From an uncultured Bacteroidales bacterium (GTDB lineage: Bacteria; Bacteroidota; Bacteroidia; Bacteroidales; UBA932): a stretch of DNA of 47,005 bases. Where the stretch lies: positions 1 through 47,005 of the forward strand of contig CALUQB010000021.1 of the NCBI GenBank assembly GCA_944322815.1, given 5' to 3'. Below, one piece after another: positions 8,264 to 16,600 of this stretch. Made by a program: the position numbers and the translations under genes. Each line of letters opens with the position of its first letter. Position 1 is the first letter of the stretch. The notes beneath the pieces are model-generated. The model searched no databases and had not been told where the DNA came from. It saw only the letters and a program-made list of their open reading frames with translations.

Positions 8264-8547
8264 CTTTTTTTCGTTTCTTTTGAGCGATAACTGCGTCAGA
8301 CTTCTCATTCTCCCTCCTCACAACCACAAGGTTGCTGCGTCGGTCGGCGCTCGTCTTCCTTGTTCTCATCTCAAAATAAACTTCAAAATTTTGAGCATCT
8401 TCGGCGTTGGACTGCGCATCGGCGGTCGGTCATTTACAGAAGTAAACTCCCTTCCTTCTCGCTTGTCCGCCTTGAATCCGCTTCAAAATTTCAATATCCG
8501 CCTTTGAGCGTTTACGCGTCAAAGAACCCCCATTTGTTTCGGGATTG
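8264..8547 (-). other. Long 5' leader of tRNA-Ala with repeat-like, self-complementary segments
   Basis: No gene is seen here on either strand. The tRNA-Ala promoter lies at 8548-8578, so a leftward transcript would carry about 275 bases before the tRNA. On the minus strand the leader holds CTCAAAAT...ATTTTGAG, the small hairpin TTTAC-TTCT-GTAAA (8432-8445), and the octamer CGCTCAAA near both ends. A 22-base stretch (minus strand, 8429-8450) matches 19 of 22 bases of a motif in the tandem repeats behind murF. This makes an intergenic repeat of the genome more likely than a gene-specific leader. Confidence 0.6.
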
Positions 8548-8578
8548 CAAAGGTAGGAAAATTCTTTCAATGTGCAAG
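8548..8578 (-). promoter_or_regulatory. Promoter of tRNA-Ala
   Basis: On the minus strand: CTTG, 19 bases, TACCTTTG. This fits the Bacteroidetes sigma-ABfr pattern TTTG-N19-TAnnTTTG with one mismatch in the -33 box. It overlaps the divergent dut promoter. Confidence 0.75.
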
Positions 8579-8595
8579 TTTTTTTCATATTTTTG
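8565..8595 (+). promoter_or_regulatory. Promoter of dut
   Basis: TTTC, 19 bases, TATTTTTG: a perfect -7 box and three of four bases of the -33 box. The dut ATG follows 28 bases later. The element overlaps the tRNA-Ala promoter by 14 bases, so the two polymerases would compete. Confidence 0.7.
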
Positions 8596-8622
8596 TGAGG
8601 TTTTCCAACAAATCAGATAAAC

Positions 8623-9057
8623 ATGAAAGTAAAGATAGTGAACAAGTCCCCCTATCCTGCTCCGACATACGCCACGGAAATGTCTGCAGGCATGGACCTG
8701 AAGGCGAACATACAGGAACCAGTGACATTAGCCCCTCTGAAAAGGGCCATGGTACCTACAGGACTGTCAATGGCATTGCCGAAAGGATTTGAGGCACAGG
8801 TAAGGCCTCGCAGCGGACTGGCTGCCAAACACGGAATCACCGTACTGAACACACCAGGCACGATAGACGCTGACTACCGAGGCGAAATCAAGGTGATAAT
8901 GGTGAATCTGTCGGACGAACCGTTCACGATAAATCCAGGTGAACGGATAGCACAGATGGTCATAGCCCGCCACGAGCATGTGGAGTGGGAAGAAGTGGAA
9001 GCCCTCGATGAAACGCAGCGTGGTGAAGGAGGCTTCGGCAGTACAGGCCGGCAGTGA
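8623..9057 (+). CDS. dut: dUTP diphosphatase (dUTPase)
   Basis: This is a 144-residue homotrimer-type dUTPase with all five family motifs: SAGMDLKA (motif 1), [12 protein letters not shown] (motif 2), [11 protein letters not shown] (motif 3, with the catalytic Asp and the Tyr that shapes the uracil pocket), GERIAQMVI (motif 4) and [11 protein letters not shown] (motif 5, the flexible C-terminal arm that closes over the substrate). It splits dUTP to dUMP and diphosphate, protecting DNA from uracil and supplying dUMP for thymidylate synthesis. It has its own promoter 28 bases upstream and is followed after 82 bases by murF. Confidence 0.98.
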   Translation: MKVKIVNKSPYPAPTYATEMSAGMDLKANIQEPVTLAPLKRAMVPTGLSMALPKGFEAQVRPRSGLAAKHGITVLNTPGTIDADYRGEIKVIMVNLSDEPFTINPGERIAQMVIARHEHVEWEEVEALDETQRGEGGFGSTGRQ

Positions 9058-9139
9058 CACCTGACTGAACGCAGAAACTGCAGGACCGCGACTATACGGC
9101 GACCGGAATATAATCGGAAACAAGACATACAGACTGAAA

Positions 9140-10561
9140 ATGACGATACCTGAACTATACAGCATATTCAAGAACTGTTCGGGAGTGACTACCGACAGCA
9201 GAAAAATACGGGGCGGTGAGCTGTTCTTCGCCCTGAAAGGCGAAAACTTCGATGGCAATGCCTATGCAGTCAAGGCGCTGGAAAACGGTGCGGACTGTGC
9301 GGTCATCGACCGGGACTCCGATATCGCGAAAGAAATACGGACTCTGGATACGGGGATTGCAGCCAGGCTGATACCTGTGGACAACACCCTGAAAACACTC
9401 CAGGACCTGGCCAGATGGCACAGGTCAATGACTTTCGTGAACGGCAAACCCATCCCTGTCATAGGCCTGACAGGCACCAACGGCAAGACTACGACAAAGG
9501 AACTCATAAAGACAGTCCTTTCCGTAAAATACAATGTCACTGCGACTGAGGGAAACCTGAACAACAGCATAGGCGTCCCGCTTTCACTCCTGAAAATAAA
9601 CCGGGAATCAGAAATAGCGGTCATAGAGATGGGAGCCAGCCATCCTGGAGACATCAAGGAACTGGTATCAATATGCCTGCCGAATTTCGGTCTGATCACG
9701 AATGTCGGCAAGGCCCATCTTCTGGGCTTCGGCAGCTTTGAGGGCGTAAAAAAGGCAAAAGGCGAACTGTACGACTACATACAGAGGACAGCCGACAAGG
9801 CTTTCATAAATGCCGACAATCCTGTATTGTGCAGGATGGCGGAGGAACGTCCTGACCTGCAGCTCATTCCTTACGGTCTGTACTATCAGGGGGCGGAAAT
9901 AATGCCATCTGACGAAAGCCATCCGTATCTGAGAATCTTGCTGAAAAACGAAGGTCTGGAAATAGACACTCACCTGATAGGTTCATACAATGCCGATAAC
10001 GTAATGGCTGCCCTGGCCGTAGGCCAATATTTCGGAGTGACGCACGCTGAGGCTGCAAAGGCGGTCGAATCATATATTCCGTCCAACAACCGCTCCCAGA
10101 TGGTCCGCAGCGGAAAGAATACTCTGATCATAGATGCATACAATGCAAACCCAAGCAGCATGGATGCAGCCATAAGCAATTTCGAAAGTATCAAGGCATC
10201 TCACAAGATACTGATGCTCGGCAATATGCTGGAACTTGGCGAAGATTCCGTGACGGAACATGTGAAAATACTCGAGAAAGTGAAAGAAGTGAATGCCGAT
10301 GCGGCCTTTTTCGTCGGAGAGGAATTCTGGAAAGCCGCTTCCGCCATATATGACAGAGTCCCTGACCTGAACGAAGCACAGACTGAAAAAATCATCTGCT
10401 CTTCCACTGTGCTTAAAGAGGGGAACGGACACGAAACCGGATTCTTCCTTACATCCACCGACCTAGCGTCATACCTGTCAGAACATCCGCTGAAAAACAG
10501 CACCGTCCTCATCAAAGGCTCCAGAGGAACCAGGATGGAGACAGTGCTGGAAAATCTATAA
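9140..10561 (+). CDS. murF: UDP-MurNAc-tripeptide:D-Ala-D-Ala ligase (MurF)
   Basis: This is a 473-residue Mur ligase. The N-terminal domain has the MurF-type start (SGVTTDSRKIRGGELFFALKG). The ATP loop GLTGTNGKTTTKEL is at 109-121. The central domain follows with EMGASHPGDI and NVGKAHL, then the C-terminal domain with IDAYNANPSSM and LGNMLELG. It adds D-Ala-D-Ala to UDP-MurNAc-tripeptide, the last cytoplasmic step of the peptidoglycan precursor, in the cytosol. No ddl or other mur gene is next to it, unlike the classical dcw cluster. One base after its stop, repeat DNA begins. The convergent neighbour is glnS. Confidence 0.97.
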   Translation: MTIPELYSIFKNCSGVTTDSRKIRGGELFFALKGENFDGNAYAVKALENGADCAVIDRDSDIAKEIRTLDTGIAARLIPVDNTLKTLQDLARWHRSMTFVNGKPIPVIGLTGTNGKTTTKELIKTVLSVKYNVTATEGNLNNSIGVPLSLLKINRESEIAVIEMGASHPGDIKELVSICLPNFGLITNVGKAHLLGFGSFEGVKKAKGELYDYIQRTADKAFINADNPVLCRMAEERPDLQLIPYGLYYQGAEIMPSDESHPYLRILLKNEGLEIDTHLIGSYNADNVMAALAVGQYFGVTHAEAAKAVESYIPSNNRSQMVRSGKNTLIIDAYNANPSSMDAAISNFESIKASHKILMLGNMLELGEDSVTEHVKILEKVKEVNADAAFFVGEEFWKAASAIYDRVPDLNEAQTEKIICSSTVLKEGNGHETGFFLTSTDLASYLSEHPLKNSTVLIKGSRGTRMETVLENL

Positions 10562-10562
10562 T

Positions 10563-10670
10563 GGATGCAAGGCATCGAGGGTGACGGCGACAGGAGTTTA
10601 CTGACGTAAATGACTGAGCCGGAATCCCGATGATAACGCCGCAGACCGCCGTCCACACAGGCATTGGCGA
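10563..10670 (+). repeat. Tandem 108-bp repeat, copy 1
   Basis: This first of two nearly identical 108-base units begins one base after the murF stop. It differs from copy 2 at two positions (GAGCC/GAGAC and CGCCG/CGCTG). It contains the small palindrome TTTAC-TGAC-GTAAA. A unique 17-base stretch separates it from copy 2, so the repeat period is 125. Confidence 0.95.
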
Positions 10671-10687
10671 TGTGGTCTGAACGGATG

Positions 10688-10795
10688 GGATGCAAGGCAT
10701 CGAGGGTGACGGCGACAGGAGTTTACTGACGTAAATGACTGAGACGGAATCCCGATGATAACGCTGCAGACCGCCGTCCACACAGGCATTGGCGA
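10688..10795 (+). repeat. Tandem 108-bp repeat, copy 2
   Basis: This is the second unit, with 106 of 108 bases identical to copy 1. Its last two bases overlap the left end of the palindromic element that follows. No frame in either copy looks coding. Confidence 0.95.
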
Positions 10796-10914
10796 GGGTC
10801 GCTCAAAAGGTAAGATTTCAAGGCTTGCGAAGATGAGAAAACCGCAGTGTACTGTCGTACATGAGGATTTTCGAATCAAGCGTAACGCAGAAATCACCTT
10901 TTTGAGTCACCCTC
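10794..10914. repeat. 121-bp imperfect palindromic element between murF and glnS
   Basis: The left arm, starting GAGGGTCGCTCAAAAGGT (10794-10818), is the imperfect reverse complement of the right arm ending TTTTTGAGTCACCCTC (10890-10914). The centre carries GTAC-TGTC-GTAC flanked by GAAAACC/GGATTTTC-like arms, so the whole element can fold on itself. It ends two bases before the glnS stop codon. I recall similar elements with GGGTCGCTCAAAAGGT ends dispersed in Bacteroidales genomes. It may end transcription of the two convergent genes, but this is inference. Confidence 0.8.
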
Positions 10915-10916
10915 GG

Positions 10917-12593
10917 TCAGAATTTGAACGAATCCTTCAGCGAAGTAGTCTTATTGAAAACAAACCTCTCCGGAGTCGAATCAGGATCCTTAAAGAAATA
11001 TCCGGTACGCTCGAACTGAACGGCTATTCCGGAATTGTCCTCCAGAAGAGCAGGTTCGGCATAGCCGTCTGTAACTATCAATGAATCAGGATTCAGATAG
11101 TTCTTGTAATCTTCTCCTTCAGGAATAGAACCCATCTGCGCTTCGGTAAACAGCTTGTCATAAATTCTGAGTTCTACATTTTTCGCATGGGATGCCGAAA
11201 CCCAATGGATGGTACCTTTTACGGAACGCCACTCCCCTGCTCCGGGCTTCGAGGTCGGATCATAGGTACAACGGATTTCGGTGATATTGCCGTCAGCGTC
11301 CTTGATGACTTCCTGACACTTGACTATATAAGAATATTTCAGACGCACTTCACCATCCGGTTTAAGACGGAAATATTTCTTAGGCGGCTCTTCCATGAAA
11401 TCGGCCTTTTCTATCAGGATCTCTCCTGTGAAAGGCACCTTGCGGAACGGACCTTCAGGGCTGGCCGGGTTCAAAGGGGCATCGAACCATTCCACCTTCC
11501 CCGGTTCCCAGTTCGTGATCACCAGCTTCACAGGATCCTGCACGACCATATAGCGGTTCGATCTCTCGTTCAGATCCTGCCTTACACACCATTCCATAAG
11601 CTGCAGGTCGATAAGCTGCTCACGTTTGGCTACACCTACCTTTTCGGCAAACATCCTTACGGACTCAGGGGTATAACCTCTCCTGCGGATACCGCAGATG
11701 GTCGGCATACGCGGGTCATCCCATCCGCTTACATAATGGTTTTTCACCAGTTCGAGAAGTTTCCTCTTGCTCATGACAGTGTATGTGAGGTTCAGCCTTG
11801 CGAACTCATACTGATGAGACGGGAAGATACCGAGTTTCTCGATAAACCAGTCATACAGAGGACGATGGACATCGAATTCGAGAGTACAGATGGAATGCGT
11901 GATGTGCTCTATGCTGTCACACTGTCCGTGCGCGAAATCATACATGGGATAAATGCACCATTTGTCACCGGTACGATGATGATGGGCATGTATGATCCTG
12001 TACATCAAAGGGTCACGGAACAGCATGTTCGGATGAGCCATGTCTATCTTCGCCCTCAGGACTTTCTCCCCGTCCGCATACTTCCCGTCACGCATCTCTC
12101 TGAACAGCTTCAGGTTCTCCTCCACGGAACGGTTTCTCCACGGACTTTCCACTCCAGGGGTCTGGACAGTGCCGCGGTTTGCCCTGATTTCTTCCTGAGT
12201 CTGGTCATCGACATAAGCAAGGCCTTTCCTTATCAGTTCTTCCGCCCATTCGTACAACTGTTCGAAATAGTCTGATGCATATCTTTCATTCTCCCACTCG
12301 AAACCGAGCCATCTGATATCGTCCTTGATGGAATCAACATATTCGGTATCTTCCTTCACGGGATTCGTATCATCGAACCTCAGGTTCGTCTTTCCGCCAT
12401 ATTTCCTGGCAAGTCCGAAATTCAGACAGATACTCTTTGCGTGTCCTATATGCAGATATCCGTTAGGCTCCGGCGGGAATCTGGTCATGATCGATTCGCA
12501 TTTTCCCGATGCCAGGTCGGACTCTATGATTTCTTCCAGAAAGTTCAGGTTCCGGGCCTCTGTGGCCTCCATATTCTTTTCTTCCATTTCCAT
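10917..12593 (-). CDS. glnS: Glutaminyl-tRNA synthetase
   Basis: This is a 558-residue class I synthetase. The catalytic start is RFPPEPNGYLHIGHAKS, with HIGH at 48-51. FDDTNP follows (73-78), and the KMSKS-like loop is VMSKR at 273-277. The anticodon-binding beta-barrels make up the C-terminal 200 residues (DPVKLVITNW, EWRSVKGTIHWVSA). Motifs such as YPMYDFAHGQCD and NLTYTVMSKRKL are specific to GlnRS rather than GluRS. It charges tRNA-Gln directly, so this organism should not depend on the GatCAB amidotransferase route for Gln. A start at MEATEARN seven codons later is also possible. The stop abuts the palindromic repeat. Confidence 0.97.
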   Translation of the reverse strand: MEMEEKNMEATEARNLNFLEEIIESDLASGKCESIMTRFPPEPNGYLHIGHAKSICLNFGLARKYGGKTNLRFDDTNPVKEDTEYVDSIKDDIRWLGFEWENERYASDYFEQLYEWAEELIRKGLAYVDDQTQEEIRANRGTVQTPGVESPWRNRSVEENLKLFREMRDGKYADGEKVLRAKIDMAHPNMLFRDPLMYRIIHAHHHRTGDKWCIYPMYDFAHGQCDSIEHITHSICTLEFDVHRPLYDWFIEKLGIFPSHQYEFARLNLTYTVMSKRKLLELVKNHYVSGWDDPRMPTICGIRRRGYTPESVRMFAEKVGVAKREQLIDLQLMEWCVRQDLNERSNRYMVVQDPVKLVITNWEPGKVEWFDAPLNPASPEGPFRKVPFTGEILIEKADFMEEPPKKYFRLKPDGEVRLKYSYIVKCQEVIKDADGNITEIRCTYDPTSKPGAGEWRSVKGTIHWVSASHAKNVELRIYDKLFTEAQMGSIPEGEDYKNYLNPDSLIVTDGYAEPALLEDNSGIAVQFERTGYFFKDPDSTPERFVFNKTTSLKDSFKF

Positions 12594-12685
12594 AATATTT
12601 TCGATCGCTGATACGGCTTCTGTCAGGATGTCGTCATCCTGTTCCCAAAAAGCCGATTAATCTGCGAATATAAGGATAAATTTGC

Positions 12686-12693
12686 TATTTTTG
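12686..12693 (+). promoter_or_regulatory. -7 box upstream of yicC
   Basis: TATTTTTG matches TAnnTTTG exactly and lies 21 bases before the yicC ATG. A matching -33 box is not evident. On the other strand a near match (TATATTCG) could serve glnS. Confidence 0.5.
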
Positions 12694-12714
12694 CTGTCAA
12701 AAAGAAAAAATAAT

Positions 12715-13608
12715 ATGATACAGTCAATGACCGGATACGGCAAGGCCGAAACCATCCTCGAATCAGGAAAACTCACCATAGAAATCAAATCCCTGAACGG
12801 CAAGAACGCCGATATCAGCATCAAGTCAGCCCTGCTTCCGAAGGACAAGGAACTGACTGTACGGCAGATACTTGCACAGAGGCTGCAGAGGGGAAACATC
12901 GATCTGTTCCTCACGTTTGAAGCCAACGCCGCCGAAACCGCAAAGGAAATCAATGCCGACCTCGTCATGTCGTACTACAGGCAGATAATGGAGATAAACA
13001 CCAGAATAGGTCAGGAGTTTCCGTTTACAGACAATGCGGATGCCGCCCACCTTCTCGGCCAGATCATCAGATTCCCTGATGTCATTGAACAGAAAAAACA
13101 GGATATCATAAACGAAGGGAACTGGGATCAGGTCCTTTCATGCTTCAACGAAGCCCTGGACAGGATATGCGAATACCGTGCGGCGGAAGGCAAGTCTCTC
13201 TATGCCGATGTCACCGCCAAAGTCAAAAAAATACTGGACTTCATACCACAAATAGAAACTTACGAGAAGGAACGGGTGGCAGCCGTCAGGGAACGGCTTA
13301 CGGCCAGACTGGCCGAACTGAATGCGGTTGCTGACCAGAACAGGCTGGAGCAGGAAATGATATACTACATAGAGAAGCTTGACATCAATGAGGAAAAAGT
13401 CAGGCTGCGCCAGCACTGCAAATATTTCATGGAGACCATAGACAATGATCCGTATCCCGGAAAGAAGCTTGGCTTCATAGCCCAGGAAATGGGGCGGGAA
13501 ATCAATACGACAGGCTCCAAGGCAAATCACAGCGAAATCCAGAAGATTGTGGTCCGCATGAAGGACGAACTGGAAAAGATCAAGGAACAGAGCTTGAACA
13601 TATTATAA
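12715..13608 (+). CDS. yicC: YicC-family endoribonuclease
   Basis: The ATG at 12715 starts the family signature MIQSMTGYGKAE directly, giving 297 residues, the usual length. The C-terminal domain carries the conserved REINTTGSKA and the closing EKIKEQSLNIL. YicC/YloC proteins have been reported as endoribonucleases in RNA turnover; the first name means stress-induced. An upstream frame to 12682 adds no family sequence. The gene stands alone on the plus strand, with a TATTTTTG box 21 bases upstream and a perfect 17-bp terminator hairpin straddling its stop codon. In many bacteria gmk (guanylate kinase) follows yicC, but not here. Confidence 0.93.
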   Translation: MIQSMTGYGKAETILESGKLTIEIKSLNGKNADISIKSALLPKDKELTVRQILAQRLQRGNIDLFLTFEANAAETAKEINADLVMSYYRQIMEINTRIGQEFPFTDNADAAHLLGQIIRFPDVIEQKKQDIINEGNWDQVLSCFNEALDRICEYRAAEGKSLYADVTAKVKKILDFIPQIETYEKERVAAVRERLTARLAELNAVADQNRLEQEMIYYIEKLDINEEKVRLRQHCKYFMETIDNDPYPGKKLGFIAQEMGREINTTGSKANHSEIQKIVVRMKDELEKIKEQSLNIL

Positions 13609-13646
13609 ATGAAAAACGGCACCTTTTCCGGTGCCGTTTTTCATTT
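13607..13646. terminator. Bidirectional terminator between yicC and the heparinase-like gene
   Basis: A perfect 17-bp inverted repeat (arms 13607-13623 and 13630-13646, core AAAAACGGCACC) with a 6-base loop, flanked by A-runs on the left and T-runs on the right. It can stop transcription of both convergent genes. Confidence 0.95.
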
Positions 13647-13661
13647 ATGAAGATTGTCCCC

Positions 13662-15731
13662 TTATTTCAATATCCTGATATTGAACAGGTATTGCCCCGA
13701 CAAAGGGGCATCCTGGGAAGAAGTGAAAGAAATCCGGCGGACAGTCTCGCCCCATACATTGGACAGACGCGGGTCATCGAGATTCCTGTCGGTCACTGAA
13801 GGTGTGAGAGAGGCCGGGAAAGAAAGTTCTGCCACGGCACCTTCACCGATGACCACAACCCTTCCTGCAGGAACCGTCTTCTCCACCCCGCCGAGAGAAT
13901 AAGTCTCACCAGGAAGACGGACTTCGCCCAGTACAAGGAAATTTTCCACATCCGCTGCAAGACGTTCCTTCAGAGTAAAACTGTCGCGGATAGTGAGGCG
14001 CCCGTTGCTCATCTTGTAGAATCTCTTCCATACATCGCAGGATGCAGTCTTCGGATATGCTCCCGAAATATCCAGGGAAAACTCCTTTTTCTTCAGGTTG
14101 CATGAAACATCCGCAGAACGGAAATCCCGGCCATACTGCTGCGAAACCCCGTTGATCACAGGCAGGCTATGCCAGTCACTCTGCATGGACCAGATCGTAT
14201 ATCTTTCAGAACTGAATGTCTTTTTCGTATATGTTCCGACTCCGGCATCGATGAACAAAGGAACATCGTCATGATAGTATATGAAGGTGCCCACATCGTT
14301 GTGGTTATGGCTCTCATCGTTGAAACCGCCCTTGGCAGCGAAGAAACTGCCGGCATCGTCTCTCAGATAGAGGAACTCGGTTTCCGGATACCAGGTAGCA
14401 GACGGGACACCGCTTCTCAGTCCGGCCAGAAGCTCATGAGGCGAGACATCCTCAGCTTTCAGCTCATTTACCCTCGAAGTCATCTCTGACAGGACCTTGG
14501 CAGTCTCCAGAGATCTGTATGTATCATTTCCGAGAGGTACGGCAGGTGTTCTGAAACGGTCCTCTGCATAAAGCAGATATATGGCAAAGTCCATCATCTC
14601 GCTGCTTCCCACCGCCTTTCCGTAACGGTATGTCAGATAGATGTCAGGAGTCATCGAACCTGTAGCATCAGCGAAGTTCACTACGAGTGAGCTACCTATG
14701 TATGAACGTGATATATATTCACCCATGCTTCTGATCTGGGCATTGTCGAAAAGCGACACCTTCCCTTCCGTGGCATCGTACAGGATTTCCAGATAGTCGA
14801 AAAGCTTGCCGGCCGCATGACCCCAGTACGACGGACCCTCCTCGCAGGCGCCGTCACTCTTGACGAAATTCACGAATCTGTCGGTAGACTCTACTGACAG
14901 GCTGACAGCGGCATCCAGGCGTTCCTGATCCTGCTCCATCAGGAGAAAACACAGGAGAACATTGGAGTTACACCATGGATTCCAGTTGTTCACCATCTGT
15001 CCCGGCTTCCAGTCATCGGCCATCCACCAGTTGGCCGCACGGACGGATTCATCGAAATAAGGGTCCAGTATCCTCTCCTTTACAGCCGCTTCCACACAAT
15101 AGTTTATGGACGGATCCAGTCCGGCTATTTCATCCTTGAAGAAATGCCAGGCTATTGCCAATGTAGCACCGTACTGACCTGAAACCAGGTCAATGATATA
15201 TTCCCTTGGATCAGGAAGAGAGCGATGCGTGGACTGCCTGGTATTGTGCGCGGACAATACCCATGAAGTCATCTGGCAGCTCATCCACATCCCGTTGGCT
15301 ATCTGATCGATAAAACGGCCCTGTCCTTCGGCAAGTTCTGCCATGATCAGGGTATTGATGGCCTTTCTGTTGGATTCGAGCGGATCTTCCATGATCTTTC
15401 GGTTTCCGCTTCTTTCATATTCGAGATAAGCTGTGGCCGGAACTACCTTCCACTCATAGTCGAGAAGTTTCTCCCCCTGCCTGATGATACGGGCAGCATC
15501 CGCTCCAAGAAGCTGAGCCCAGCCTTCCCTGTCCTCATACGCAGGATACGGGAACCAGTCGCCCCCGACCTTGACCAGGCTTTCACCGCCATTGTCCGAC
15601 AATGCCGCCGAATATGCGGCGGAAATGTAATTCCGCTCTTCATATGCGCCGGCATCAGGCGCTGCCAGCCATGAAAGGTAGACGGCAGCCAGCACCGGGC
15701 ATAGTCCTTTAAATAATAATTTGTGGTTCAT
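13662..15731 (-). CDS. Secreted heparinase II/III-like polysaccharide lyase family protein
   Basis: This 689-residue protein starts with a hydrophobic signal segment (LLFKGLCPVLAAVYLSWLAA, cleavage near residue 28). Residues about 80-400 are helical, with Trp/Asn-rich segments (GMWMSCQ, VNNWNPWCNSN), as in the alpha-barrel of chondroitin AC lyase-like enzymes. The heparinase II/III beta-domain begins near 450 with FFAAKGGFNDESHNHNDVG (464-481), where His475/His477 are candidate catalytic or metal-binding residues. It probably acts on a uronic-acid glycan in the periplasm or outside the cell; the substrate cannot be inferred. It is not in a SusCD locus; instead it ends an operon with a nucleotidase and an ABC exporter, 9 bases after the metallophosphatase stop. 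Confidence 0.85.
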   Translation of the reverse strand: MNHKLLFKGLCPVLAAVYLSWLAAPDAGAYEERNYISAAYSAALSDNGGESLVKVGGDWFPYPAYEDREGWAQLLGADAARIIRQGEKLLDYEWKVVPATAYLEYERSGNRKIMEDPLESNRKAINTLIMAELAEGQGRFIDQIANGMWMSCQMTSWVLSAHNTRQSTHRSLPDPREYIIDLVSGQYGATLAIAWHFFKDEIAGLDPSINYCVEAAVKERILDPYFDESVRAANWWMADDWKPGQMVNNWNPWCNSNVLLCFLLMEQDQERLDAAVSLSVESTDRFVNFVKSDGACEEGPSYWGHAAGKLFDYLEILYDATEGKVSLFDNAQIRSMGEYISRSYIGSSLVVNFADATGSMTPDIYLTYRYGKAVGSSEMMDFAIYLLYAEDRFRTPAVPLGNDTYRSLETAKVLSEMTSRVNELKAEDVSPHELLAGLRSGVPSATWYPETEFLYLRDDAGSFFAAKGGFNDESHNHNDVGTFIYYHDDVPLFIDAGVGTYTKKTFSSERYTIWSMQSDWHSLPVINGVSQQYGRDFRSADVSCNLKKKEFSLDISGAYPKTASCDVWKRFYKMSNGRLTIRDSFTLKERLAADVENFLVLGEVRLPGETYSLGGVEKTVPAGRVVVIGEGAVAELSFPASLTPSVTDRNLDDPRLSNVWGETVRRISFTSSQDAPLSGQYLFNIRILK

Positions 15732-15740
15732 GATCTTATG

Positions 15741-16565
15741 TTATTGGTTATATATATCGGCTTTTCCGATGTAGAGACCCCAGCAGCCATCGGTAACGAC
15801 AGGAACTTCATTGCCGTCCGCATCTTTCACCATTTCCGCCTTTTCCAGAAATGTATGCGAATGCCCGCCTATCACCATATCTACATTCTCCAGTCCGGAG
15901 ACCAGTTCAGGATCAGTGAAGGATTCTCCCTCATACCCGAGATGGGTAAGGCATATCACCAGATCACAGTGTTTTTCTTCTTTCAATATTTCCGCATACC
16001 TGTTTGCGCATTCCACCGGATCCAGATATCTGATCTTGTCCGCAATATGCTTGTCCACCACAACGGAAAGGTCGGTCAGCAAACCTATGATGCCTATTTT
16101 CATGCCGCCCCTGCGCAGGATACAATACGGCTTCACGACTTTCTCCAGAGCCGGATTGTCAAAATCATAGTTGGCACAGACTACAGGAAACCGGCACCTG
16201 CCTATCCTGCGCGCCAGTTCGTCCAGACCGTTGTCAAACTCGTGGTTTCCCAGACATGCCGCATCATATCGCATGGCATTCATGCAGTCCACTTCCACAT
16301 CGCCTTTCATCAACGTGAAATACGATGAACCCTGGCTGAAATCACCTGCATCCAGCAACAGGACATTCCTGCGTCCCATCGCACTCCGGACACTGTCCAC
16401 ATACACGGCACGCTCTATCACTCCGCCCATGCCAGCATATTCTCCTGCCCTTACCGGATCGATATGGCTGTGGGTGTCATTGGTATGCAGGATCACCAGA
16501 TCCTGTGCTCCGGCCGATATTCCGGAAATGATAAACAATATCGCGGCTATAAAACTGTATTTCAT
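15741..16565 (-). CDS. Exported metallophosphatase, N-terminal half of a split 5'-nucleotidase
   Basis: This 274-residue protein has a signal peptide (residues 1-20, ending SAGA) and the whole calcineurin-like metal site of UshA-type enzymes: DTHSH (30-34), DAGDF (71-75), GNHEFDNG (105-112), CLTHLG and GGHSHT. It stops where UshA would enter its C-terminal substrate-binding domain. That domain is encoded by the preceding gene of the same operon (16601-17455). The pair probably dephosphorylates nucleotides or UDP-sugars in the periplasm as a two-subunit enzyme. The same arrangement occurs in other Bacteroidetes, so it is a family form, not a recent frameshift: both parts have their own start codon and signal peptide. 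Confidence 0.93.
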   Translation of the reverse strand: MKYSFIAAILFIISGISAGAQDLVILHTNDTHSHIDPVRAGEYAGMGGVIERAVYVDSVRSAMGRRNVLLLDAGDFSQGSSYFTLMKGDVEVDCMNAMRYDAACLGNHEFDNGLDELARRIGRCRFPVVCANYDFDNPALEKVVKPYCILRRGGMKIGIIGLLTDLSVVVDKHIADKIRYLDPVECANRYAEILKEEKHCDLVICLTHLGYEGESFTDPELVSGLENVDMVIGGHSHTFLEKAEMVKDADGNEVPVVTDGCWGLYIGKADIYNQ

Positions 16566-16600
16566 GTCTTCTGCTTTTTATCGGATTCTTCTTCCTGAGG

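Noticed and set aside
8280-8620. Small plus-strand frames in the tRNA-Ala leader
   Set aside because: No ribosome site, no family resemblance, and the region matches repeat DNA elsewhere in the window.
10563-10795. CRISPR array
   Set aside because: Only two units of 108 bases with a 17-base spacer and no cas genes; the size and spacing do not fit.
11187-12275. 362-codon plus-strand frame opposite glnS
   Set aside because: Pure antisense of GlnRS with no start signal or domain.
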